The notes under the pieces are model-generated. The model had not been told where the DNA came from and did no database searches. It saw only the letters and a list, made by a program, of their open reading frames with translations. A stretch of DNA of 64,000 nt from Yamagishiella unicocca (taxonomy: Eukaryota; Chlorophyta; Chlorophyceae; Chlamydomonadales; Volvocaceae), in assembly GCA_003116995.1 (NCBI GenBank), contig BDSL01000020.1:248001-312000 (forward strand), given 5' to 3'. The number at the start of each line of letters is the position of its first letter. The stretch's first letter is position 1. A program made the position numbers and the translations under genes. Of the stretch, positions 10,486 through 20,915 are shown piece after piece.

Positions 10486-13188
10486 CAGCCGGCGGCGGCG
10501 GCGGCGGCCGGCACCGGGTAGCAGCCCTGGCGGCGACGGAGGCGGCAGCACTGTACAACAGCGGCCAGCAGGCGTGACCGCTGACCGCACTCAACACTGA
10601 CGACGACAGCCTTGACCGGGCGCGGTGGGTGCATCACGCGCGTCGAGGGCGGTGCGTCGGCAACTCCTGGACGACGACATGTACGACATCAAACGAGGAA
10701 AACAACGTTGGGTTCGGGGGTTCTAGGGTTTTTCTCGTGATTTGGGCGGCGTGCCTGCCTGCCTCGTGGCCACACGGGCGCGCATGCACTTGCGTCGAGG
10801 GGCATTGAAATGTGTGTGTGTGTCTTGATTGTGCCTCGGCGTGCGTGTGAACCTGAACCCAGTTGGTTGGTTGGTTGGTTTGGTTTGCCCGGTCGCCGTT
10901 GCGGCCCGCGGACGCGTCGCAAGTACCGTGTCGCCGTCCTTCCCTGACCCTCTCCGGCGGCCGTTGCGACCAGCGGCTGGCGCTTCCCCGACGGCAGACC
11001 GACCGGCCCCCTCCCTGGACCGGTCGCACTAGCTCGTGCCGGCGCGCGCCGGCCGGCCCGGCGGCTGCGCGCGGTGTGGTTCCGCGCTTCTGCGCCCCTA
11101 CTCCCCGCCCGCCTTGCGGCGTGCGACTCGAGGGAGGGCGGCGGGCGCATGAAGATCTGATTTTCGGCACACGTACGACTCGGGGTGCTCGGGCGACGGT
11201 ATTTAGGGCGGGCGAAGCTCGATATGTTGCGATGCATACGAGCTGTGTGGGGTTGCCTCTGCTTGCGGGAGGCGGCGGCACGTGCAGCGCGTGTACGTGA
11301 CCGCGTGGCGGCGAAGGAGCGCGGCCGTGAGCGCCCGTCTGCCGGGGGCGTTGCTTAGCGGCCCCCGCACCGCACGCCGCGGGCCGTTGGCGCTGCTGCT
11401 GCTGCCACCACCTGCGGGCCGCTGTGCGACCATAGCTCCTCCACCGCTCGCGGTGCGATGCCGTGCGGTGCAGCGCGGCGCGGCACGGCGTGGCAGTGTG
11501 TTTTGCACCCACAGCTGTGGGGGCCTCGCGGTCGCGGCGTACGAGCGCGCAACCCCGCTGCGTCGTACATGACATGACGCGCATGACGTGATCCCTTACT
11601 GCGTTCAATTACGCGCGACCGGCGGGATTTGAGGGCCATGGACACGCGTTGATGACGCCGGTGAATTGCCGGTGTCGATGTGGACGGACTGTCCGAGAGC
11701 TTTTCGGCGACTATACTCGGGGGCTCACACCACCCGAGAGGCCTAGGGCGCGGGAAGGGAGGGTGCTATAGCTGCTCGCCGCAGGAACTAACATAAAAAA
11801 TATCACCCGTTGACACGCCACGTTTGGGTGCTCGCGAGGCTGCCTATGACACGCAGAATATAAAAATTATGCGCGGAGGGCATGGGTGGGTGGGTTCAGG
11901 CTGGCGTGATTATTTCAACTGTACCGCAGTAGCGACGCGGGTAGTGTTCTCTTGGATCCTTGACCCACTTCAAGAACAAGTCGCGCATTTTGCCGGCAGC
12001 TGTTGAAGCGCACGCATTTGTGGCTTTCACGCTCGGAGTTGGTTCCGGAAAGGGTGCGGTGTTGAATTGCTTGCTGCATCGCGATGGTGTGTGCATGCCC
12101 TTTTTTGATCGTACTGTTAAAAAGGCGTCGCACCTGAAACTGGGTGTGCTTTGGTGCTCTGCCGTTCCGGCGCATCCGCGGAGGGCCCGGGATTATTTCC
12201 TCTCGCATACTAATAACCTGGTTACGCCCTTTCCCGTGTAAGCCTTCAGCTGTGCGCAGTTTGCGGTCTCACCCTGTTATCACGATTTGCACCTAGTGGC
12301 AGCAACCTTCGTGTCATCTCATGACTGAGTAGTTGATATCTTACTCCTGTGGAAAACCTACACCAGAATGGCCCGAAGCCCTTATGTGCGTGGCAAGGTC
12401 CAGCGACAGGAGTGCGGTTAGGGCGCTACGATCATTGCCGCATCAAGGGCGTCCGACACTGTGCGCAAAATTGCACGTAGCCTCGTCCTCGCGTCCAGCA
12501 GTTTTGCAACACAGCGGTATGAGGAGGGAGGGCTCTCACGAGGTAGTAGCATTCCTTACAGTGGGCTCCAGACCCGAGGCGGTGCCGTTCATGTGGCGCC
12601 GCCTGCTGGTGCTGTTTCGACGCCATTCGTTTAGGTAGCAGCAAAGCAAAGCATGCAACTATACACCTTTGTGGATGGCATATTAACGTAAGTATACGCC
12701 GTATGCTGAGACCCGCATCATTTCTAACCGGTCCCGTCACGGGACGGAGTTCTTCAATTTTTACATCCGTTGTACGTAAGACGACCCGCGGGACGCTATG
12801 GGACCGTGCGGGGCCGCGCGTGGCGGCGTGCACAAATCGCGACATTCGTGCTACAAGAGCATGCATAGTGCAGAGCCCATTAATAGAGCCAATAGAGCAG
12901 GTCACATGGCACGCGTTCGAGGTGTCCATGATGGTGGCGGTAGCTCTTACGTGATTGTTGCTCTTTGTATCCATCGTCCCACAACACAGATAGTGGCCAA
13001 TACTATCCGATCAATATGTAAATAGGCTTAAGGAGGAGTTGTTTCATGCATAAGAGTACAGTCTTGGCATACTTCAACCTCCAACCAGTTTTCGCAACGT
13101 AGCTCTAAATTGTAACGGACCAAAGTAAATAAACCGTTTCTAGCTCCAAGCTGTCTTGTGCTGCCCTCGGTGGCGGTCTTCAAACAGG
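10486..13188. other. 3' region of the first gene plus intergenic DNA
   Basis: 2.7 kb without a supportable gene. The first part is probably 3' UTR of the gene ending at 10485, though I did not find a clear TGTAA signal. GC content falls after about 11,600. Open frames here, including a long minus-strand one at 10634-11608, have Arg/Pro/Ala-rich random-looking composition and no splice-consistent partners. The end of the stretch should hold the CPSF30 promoter and 5' UTR. Confidence 0.5.
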
Positions 13189-16100
13189 ATGGCTGACAAC
13201 TTAAGCTTTGACTTCGAGGCGGAGATCGAGTCATCACACCTCTTAACGCAATCCCAGCAGCAAGTAAGGTTGATAACTTTTGAATCGCGTGATTTCAGGA
13301 AGTGACGGGTTTGTGTGCATCGGTCTGGTCGGTATCTGGTCCCTCACTTGCCTGAATCCGCACACCGCATATGCGTAGGCATCAATAAGTGTGCATAACA
13401 GCTTTAGCACTGCAAATAACTGACACGAGTTCCCAACGTATGTAATAGATCGAGCCGCCAGACCTCCCCGCGGAGGCTATCGGACAGCAACCTGCTAACT
13501 ACCGGAAGAATTTCCGCAAGGTGAGCATGTCTTGGCGTCTTACGGGCGGCCGTCTTGCGGCGCTGCTTACGCTTCCGCCAAACCCGCTGCTGCTCCTGCC
13601 TGCGTGCCAACCCACCTCATATTCCACTGTCGTAACCCTCTGGATTTCTCCTTACAGCTCTCGCGCCCCTGCTCATCCCTCAACAGACAGTATGCACGTA
13701 TTGGCTCCGCGGACTGTGCATGAAAGGCGATGCCTGCGGCTTCTTGCACCAGTTCGTGTCGGACCGCATGCCCGTATGCCGCAACATGCTCAAACATGGC
13801 GAGTGCCATGACCAGGTATGGGGGGTGGCGACCAGGTATTTGGGCTGGGATGCGGCAGTGAAGTAGTTAAGAACCTTTCCTTCAACCTTGGCGGGGTACG
13901 TCGTCTCCCTGATGGCTGCGTCTAGCAGCCTGCTTCGGTAGTCGGGGCCGGCTGCGTCTCATCACCTGGGCTTGCTTGTCGTACTTGCGAAAGGTGGGCA
14001 GCCAACGCCAAAGATGGGAGGATGATTCGACGGGCAAGAGGAGTAGATGGGCGGGAGTAACATCTACGTGAAGCGGCACGTGCAAGCGGGATGGGTGTCA
14101 ACGGCAGCCAGTCCTGAAACGGAGATCGCCAGCTTCTCCTACTCAATGTGTTGTTTTGCGTGTATTCGCTTTGTGCATCGTCCGGTGCACGTTGGGCGGA
14201 TAAGCGAGGACGTGAGAGCGCGGCGCCGTAGCCAGGACGCCTAGTCAACTTTGAGGGGTTCCCCCGCCACGGCTGTTCTGCACGACAGCTCAGCTCGGCA
14301 CCTGGCACCTTTTTTACCCTCGCCGCTTCACCTACTCGTCACAGTGTGGTGGTGCCAAACACCGGTGTAGGCCCCCGCACCCGCGACCACACGGAACAGC
14401 TTTTCTCGGCTGCCCGCCAGCTCTGAGCCCTCCGCCCCCACCTGACCTCACTCCCAACCGCACTTGAACGGTCCTCGCTCTGCCTGCCTTTACGCTACCC
14501 GTACCTGCCATGCCAGGACTGCCCATACAAGCACTCCATGGACGAGGTTAAGGAGTGCAACATGTACAAGCTAGGGTTTTGCATCTATGGACCTGCATGC
14601 CGCTATAAGCACATCAAGAATCCAGGTGGGTGGGAGTGAGGGTTTGTTGGGAAAGCCCGTGGACTAGGAAGCCGGTTAGAAACCGTTTGGTACGCACGTT
14701 TGGAGATGAGAACTTGGTTGAAGAGGCGAAGAAAGGAGTGAGGGTAGGCGGAGGACTTAAAGCGGGCGGGCAGCCGAGGAAAGCTGTTCCTTGTTGCATT
14801 GGTTTGCTGGAGGCCGACCAGCTAGCGACCCCATGCACCGATGTGCAACACTAACACCAATGCCCTGCACGCGCCCATGGCCGCAGGCCCGCCTCCGGGC
14901 CCGGAGGAGGTGGAGGCCTGCAAGCCGCGTGAGCACCGCAATATCAACGTGGTGGTTAACCAGGTCGGTTTGTGGCCGTTGAGCCCGGGCTGGGCGGTGG
15001 CGTCAAGGCTGCTACATCGCGTGTGGGCCGGTCGTTGCATGACCACCGCCTAGAGGACAATGGGGTGCTGTGTTGCGGGGCGACGTGTTGTGGTGCTGTG
15101 TTGTGAGGCGACGTGTTGTGGTGCTGTGTTGTGAGGCGGCGTGTTGTGGTGCTGTGTTGTGAGGCGGCGTGTTGGGGTGCTGTGTTGTGAGGCGAGGCGC
15201 CCACCGCCATGCTTGCGACGACCAAGAGGACCGGCTGCCAGGGCGCTGATTGTGGCTGGGGGGCACAGTTCGGCGGCATTGCGCGGCAGGACGGACAGAG
15301 AACCGTTGTTGTTCCATGACCGCATGGGCTCCCCTCATAAGCTGCCATGTCATGGGCTCCCCTCATAAGCTGCCATGTCATGGGCTCCCCTCGTAAGCTG
15401 CCATGTCATGGGCTCCCCTCGTAAGCTGCCATGTCATGGGCTCCCCTCGTAAGCTGCCATGTCATGGGCTCCCCTCGTAAGCTGCCATGTCATGGGCTCC
15501 CCTCGTAAGCTGCCATGTCATGGGCTCCCCTCATAAGCTGCCATGTCATGGGCTCCCCTCGTAAGCTGCCATGTCATGGGCTCCCCTCGTAAGCTGCCAT
15601 GTCATGGGCTCCCCTCGTAAGCTGCCATGTCATGGGCTCCCCTCGTAAGCTGCCATGTCATGGGCTCCCCTCGTAAGCTGCCATGTCATGGGCTCCCCTC
15701 ATAAGCTGCCATGTCATGGGCTCCCCTCGTAAGCTGCCATGTCATGGGCTCCCCTCGTAAGCTGCCATGTCATGGGCTCCCCTCGTAAGCTGCCATGTCA
15801 TGGGCTCCCCTCGTAAGCTGCCATGTCATGGGCTCCCCTCGTAAGCTGCCAACGTGGATCGGATTTGTTTATCTTGGTCGGGAAAGCTGGGTTGGCGTGT
15901 TGTGTTGCGTGGGGTGAGCTTTGTGGACGGTGCCATCACGGTGGAACCTCGTCTATGACGCAACCCCTACCGCACTGACTTGCCCCCCGCGCGCTTCCTG
16001 CTGGCCCTGGTGTTGCTGGCGCCGGCAGGTCAACCCGGGTGTGGCGCGGGAAGACGAGCGCCCCGTCAAGCGACCCAGGTGAGGGCTGCGGGCGCAAGCG

Positions 16101-18635
16101 CGGCGGGCAGCCGGCGGACTGGCACTGCCGCAAGCTGCTCATTTTCGTAACAGCACCAATTCCTCTGCAGCTACCGTACCCCCCCCCCCGATGACCGGTT
16201 TGACACCATCCCCCCGATGACCCTCACAAACCCCCATGATGGCCGCCTGCGACCTGCCTCACCTGCCTCATCTGCCGCACCTGCCTCACCTGCCTCATCT
16301 GCCCTACAGGCCATTTGCGGGCCGCGAGCGCGAGCGTGAGCGCGACCGCGGCGGCGACCGCCGTATGGGTGACCGGGATCGGCCTCTGGCGCTGCCGCCA
16401 CCCCCGGGGGCTGGTGGTGGAGGTGGTGGCGGCCCTCAGCCGCCCATGGGTGGGCCTCCCGGTGGTGGCGGCGGCGGGGGCCGCTACGATGGGGACGCAC
16501 CGCCGCAACGAGGTGGGTCGTCACGAAGGGCCGCAACATAGAGGGTGGGACTGGGCAGCAGTGGACACGTAATGTGGACGCATTGCTGGCAGACTGCTGC
16601 GTTGGTGACGTCGCAGGTCGTTGGGTACAGCGGTACTGGCGGGGTTGAGGGTGGCGAGCAGGGGGACCCAATGCGGTGGGAGGTGAGGGAGGAGTTGAGA
16701 TGGGTGCAGTTGTGGACGCGGTATCGAGAGCGCCTCGGTGGCTTTGGCCCTTGGCCCTCAAGCCTGCTGCAACGCTGCGCACGCATTTGTTCTGCTTGTA
16801 TTGTCCGGCACAACAGGACAACCGGGAAGTAAAGTCCCAGCCCAACCCAGCAGCAACCTGTTTTGTTTTGCATGTGCGCCAGGGCGCCATGGGATGGACG
16901 GGCCCCGAGGCGGCGGCGGCGGACGTGATCGCGGCGGCCGCGGCCGCGGCGGCTGGCGCGGTGACCGAGGTGGCGGCGGCGGTGGCGGTGGCGATGATAT
17001 GGACGGCGGCGGCATGATGATGATGGGACGCGAGCAGGCGGCAGCGGGCATGCCGCCGCTGACGGCGCCCAACCCCGGGTCGCTGCCGCCCATGGCGGGG
17101 CTGATCGCGCCGGTGATGCCGGGCATCATGCCGGGGCAAGGACAGGGCGGACCGGGCGGCGGTCCGCCGCCCATGGGCCAGGGCGGTCCCATGGGTCACT
17201 TCGACCCGGGGTTGTTCGCAGCCATGGCGGGGCAGGTGTGTGGGGCGTGGGGCAAGGGGGTGGGGTTGGGCTCTGGGTCGTGGGGGCGAGACGGAAGGCG
17301 GCCCTGGTAGGTTGCAGGCGTCGCCTGAACCCTGAACCGCTACGTCCGTGGGAAGGGGGGGGGGGCGAGAACGGTTACACGACGTAGGAAACGAAGGACA
17401 GAAGCTAGCAGGTGAATAGTTATCGGACACGCGGTCAAGTGTGCATACGGGAAACCTGGGTTGAGTAGCCTAAAGGCGGGGGGGGGGTTGCTACGACCAA
17501 GCGGTGGGAATCGAATCGTGCGACCATGCGTACGCTCGACTGCCGGGACAATAAAGGCGGGGGCAGCTCCTCCACTAGCCTGCCCGCCTGCCTGCCTGCA
17601 TCTCACCCTGCCCCATTCCTCTTGCCCTCCCGACCTCTCAGGGCTTCTTCCCGCGGCCATACTGAGCTGAAACGGCGTTTCACTTCCACAGCGGATGATG
17701 ACATCATTCGGCTGACCCACAACGCCCCAACCGGATACCCGCCCTCCCCCCGCGGAGCGGCCACCGATATTCAGCAGCCGTCGCGGCTGCGCCTCTGCCG
17801 CCTTGCGCCGTCTCGCAGCGTTGGCATGACGGCGCCCGCAGCGGTCCCACAGCAGCAATCCGGGGTGGCTGCCTCCCAAAGCCGCACGGCACCCACCTGC
17901 CGACCATCGCCGAGGTGCTTGGATGGCGGGTGCCGCTGAGCATCCAGCCATCGGCACCGACCCCGGCAGTGAGCTCTTCCAGGCTGTAGGCGCGCTTGGC
18001 ACAGCCTGCACCTCCGAACACGGATGATGCTATTCCCCCGCGCGCGCGTGTCTCTTTCCTCCGCATCTTCCAGCCCCCGCCGGCCCGCGGCCTCCCCGCC
18101 CTGGCCACCACCACCACCGCAGCAGCCTTACCCTGCAGCGCCTCCAGCAGCCTAACCCCGCCTGAGCCAGACTGGAGCTGGGACTGGGCGCATGGGTCCG
18201 TCTGGGCACGAGTGCACCCCGGCCGGCCGACTGTGACTCGTCCCCGCCGTTTCGGTAGTACGCCATCAGGACCGCTGCCTTGGACCCCCTGCACTGCGCC
18301 GCCCGGCCACACCCCGCCTCCACCCACATCCTGGTCGCGTCATGCGTGCGTGACCTGGCAGTTTGGAGCCCAGGAGGTCGGAATGGGCCATGTGCTTGGG
18401 TTGTCACCCCGGGGTTGCGTCTGAGGTCGCGGGCACTGTGATGTGGGTAGGGGTCACGGTGGCGTCTTTCCCCGTCCCTTCCCCCGGCTCTCCGATGTCG
18501 TGTAACCGGGTTTTCTCGCCATCCCGTCCGCCGCCCAGCCCCAACCCTGGCTGGCAGGTCATCGCGCGGTACCACGGGGATCTGGCCCGGGGAGTTGGGG
18601 CCCGGCCCTGGGGCAAGGTTTTCCCGGGCCGATGA
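13189..18635 (+). CDS. CPSF30: cleavage and polyadenylation specificity factor 30 kDa subunit, plant type
   Basis: CPSF30 binds pre-mRNA near the poly(A) signal as part of the nuclear CPSF complex. Exons: 13189-13263, 13449-13520, 13687-13815, 14517-14625, 14887-14963, 16029-16078, 16310-16512, 16883-17235, and a tentative last exon 18558-18635; phases are consistent, giving about 381 residues. Three CCCH fingers are visible: CTYWLRGLC-x5-C-x3-H and C-x8-C-x4-C-x3-H (exons 3 and 3/4), then CNMYKLGFC-x5-C-x3-H (exon 4). Three fingers is the plant arrangement; animals have five. Flanking text such as RGLCMKGDACGFLHQ and ECNMYKLGFC is family-typical. The tail is an RE/RD stretch followed by Gly/Arg- and Met/Pro-rich sequence with RGG-like repeats. 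No YTH domain, found in the long Arabidopsis isoform, is visible. The final exon rests only on phase and splice sites. Confidence 0.93.
14646..14730 (+). repeat. dispersed intronic repeat, copy in CPSF30 intron 4
   Basis: Starting about 20 bases inside the intron, this stretch resembles 61625-61722 in the ELG2 gene: both contain AAAGCCCGTGGACTAGG, then a GGTT..GG..GTACRCACG segment, then a GA..ACTTGGTKGA.GA segment. Two ELG1 introns carry related copies on the minus strand. It lies in sense orientation in all four hosts. Confidence 0.7.
15065..15198 (+). repeat. 28-bp minisatellite, first array in CPSF30 intron 5
   Basis: Four full copies plus a partial copy of a 28-base unit (GTGCTGTGTTGTGAGGCG followed by RCGTGTTGTG), head to tail, with units starting at 15065, 15093, 15121, 15149 and 15177. 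Differences are single-base. Confidence 0.93.
15323..15850 (+). repeat. 28-bp minisatellite, second array in CPSF30 intron 5
   Basis: Eighteen complete and one truncated copy (24 bases) of a 28-base unit beginning CATGGGCTCCCCTCGTAAGC, with no spacers. Copies differ mainly by G/A in CTCGTAAG versus CTCATAAG. The period equals that of the neighbouring unrelated array at 15065-15198. Each G-type copy carries GTAAGC, a 5' splice-site-like hexamer, in sense orientation within the intron. Confidence 0.97.
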
Positions 18636-20915
18636 GAGGACGAGGGACACCCGCGGGCGCTACGGTTCAGGGGCGTGGCAGCTGCAGTGCCGCAGGCGTT
18701 CTGTTTGCCGGCGACAGACGGGTAGAGGGGGGCAGTGGCCTCACACCTGATGCGCGCCGTGATGTATCATGTGTCTATAAGATGCCGGTGCCTGGCCGCC
18801 GGCCTTGTCGGAACTGGGGTGCCATGTCGTCGTGCCATGTCTCGGTGGCACTGCGCGCGTGATAGCTGACTGGCTGGCAGTGAACGCCAGCTCGCTGCCC
18901 GGACAGGATGGGCGGTTGTGGACTTGTGGTGGGTCGCCCGTGATATGGCGCTGTGTGGGCGGCTGGCTGCAACGCCGCCGCTGTAACTGTTGTAACGGTC
19001 GCGGTGTGTGGCGGCGTTGCGGCCCCGCCCTGGCACCGATGCGGGCATGTCGTGGTGGTGAGGTGCGGCACCTGCCCCCCGTCTTGCCCACTGCACGTGT
19101 AAGGATGTCCAGCAGGCCGAGAGGATCACAGGACGCCCAACAGATGTCGAGTCGAACGCATACCATGTACGATACCCTTGCACGGGCAACGAGCGCCATA
19201 TACCATACAGTTAGCGCAGACACGTGGAGCTGGTCGGGCAAACGCATACTATGTACGGCACCCTCACGTGAGTGCCGCGCTCGATGCAGTCAGCGCACGC
19301 GTGTGGCGCTGGTGGTCAGGTCCGGCCTCGAGGGGGCTCTTCGGGCGGGCCCCCCCTTGCACTAGTTCCACACTCCCACTCCACCTTCTAGGGTGTGTCA
19401 ACTCCACGAGTTACCGTTATTCTGGCTCCAGCGCTAGTTACACGCTGGCACCAACATTAGATTTTCCGGGTCTCGTTCAATGCCAGGCGCTCTACATTGT
19501 ATGGGTGTGGAGACCAACGTAACGAGTGTTAGCGATGCAGGGCGATGCAGACCAGTATGACGACAGTAAATAAGTTCACAGCGCTTGTGATCTTTGCCTG
19601 CAGCAAATAAGTAAATAAGTTCACCATGCCTGCGGGCGCTAATGACCTTTTCAACTGCTGCCGGATTTCTCACGCAGACCATCTGGGTCAGGGCATCTGG
19701 GTCGCTCCTGGGCGCCGCAGCGCGCGCCTTGCGGCACTTTGCGCAATGCGGAAGCCTTCGCACTCCGCCGATTAGCACCGTGCCGTCGCTTGGTTGCTGC
19801 TGCTGCGTAGTGGCTGCAATTGCAGAGCGAAGCCGCATCCCTGGCGCGAAGAGTGTTACACCTCGTGTCAGTGACGGCCGAAGCCTGCTGTGGGGCATGG
19901 CAAAGGCACAACGCCAGCAAGCAAGCGCACGCACACAAAGCGCGCAGCTCCTTCCCCCGCCGCCTGTCGGTGTCCTAAACTTGTGCCGGGCGAAGCTGGC
20001 GAGCCTCAACAAGCTAGGAGCCTAGGATGGCTCACACAAGCCACTGCAAGTCGCATCCGCACAGTTGCGTTTGGGCGCACGAACACCGTCTGCAGTTTTG
20101 CACGCGGGAAAACGCGGATTCAAGGGTCAACGAACGTCGCCGCATCCAACTGAGCAGATCCTAGGCCAGGGTTAGCCATAGGACAGGTCGTGACGCGCGT
20201 GCGGCGGCGCATTGGGCTCGCACGTATAAGGAGCGCCGCCGCAGCGGACGAGGGTTGGCTGCGTAGTATCGTTCTATGCCTGGTGGGGTATTCATAAGCA
20301 ACCATGGCGTTTTGCGCGGTATTGTTATCTGGAAGGTTTGCCTTTGGGGGTCTGGCACGTGCCTCTGTGCTCAAATCCTGTAAGGGCTGGAGGGTAAAGC
20401 TATGCAGCCGGTCACACGGTCCTGAAGCCGGGCATGGTGAGCAACAACCCGATCGCGTTCTTGACGCCGTTCTATACATAGATGACGGTAATGCCGGTCC
20501 GACGATGGACGTCTATGACGCATGTCGCGTTGGAAACCACAAACCCCACCCACGCAAAAACAGTTGCGAGAGCGACTCGCATCGCGACCACTTGCCTTCA
20601 TTGTAGCAAACCACAACAACAATGAAAGTTTACATCCATGCATGGGTCCTCAAGGTTGAATCAGGGATGCTGTTTGGGAGCGTGTCACCCTTGCGCCATT
20701 CTGTACGACGGAAAAACCGCGCGGCAGCATTAAACGGCTTCGCAGGGACAGCAGCCTGCATTTGCATCCAAACGACAATCCCAAGATTATACCTTTTGCA
20801 GCGACTTGAAGCCTAATTGAAACAGGAAAAGCAAGGAGAAGACACAGCTTCAGAACCAGCGCGCTCGTGACCGCCGACCCTTCGTGACCACCGCTAGCCT
20901 TGTGAACTCCCCAAT
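18636..20915. other. CPSF30 3' region and intergenic DNA
   Basis: 2.3 kb without a supportable gene. The left part holds the CPSF30 3' UTR and poly(A) signals near 18982. The right part should hold the promoter and 5' UTR of the Rieske oxygenase gene. An open frame at 19642-20025 has no start context, splice partners or recognisable motif. Confidence 0.5.
18982..18995 (+). terminator. TGTAA poly(A) signals downstream of CPSF30
   Basis: Two TGTAA pentamers (18982-18986 and 18991-18995) lie about 350 bases after the proposed CPSF30 stop. TGTAA is the usual near-upstream poly(A) element of volvocine algae. Another copy lies near 19097. Confidence 0.4.

Noticed and set aside
10634..11608. 324-codon minus-strand ORF downstream of the first gene
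   Set aside because: Arg/Ala/Thr/His-rich random composition, no motif and no splice-consistent exons.
15323..15850. CRISPR-like array (28-bp repeats)
   Set aside because: The units are directly adjacent with no spacers, lie in an intron of a eukaryotic gene, and no cas genes exist. It is a minisatellite.
17495..17535. tRNA-like segment on the minus strand (GATTCGATTCCC)
   Set aside because: A B-box-like stretch is present but no cloverleaf folds; at best a degraded tRNA-derived SINE fragment in a CPSF30 intron.
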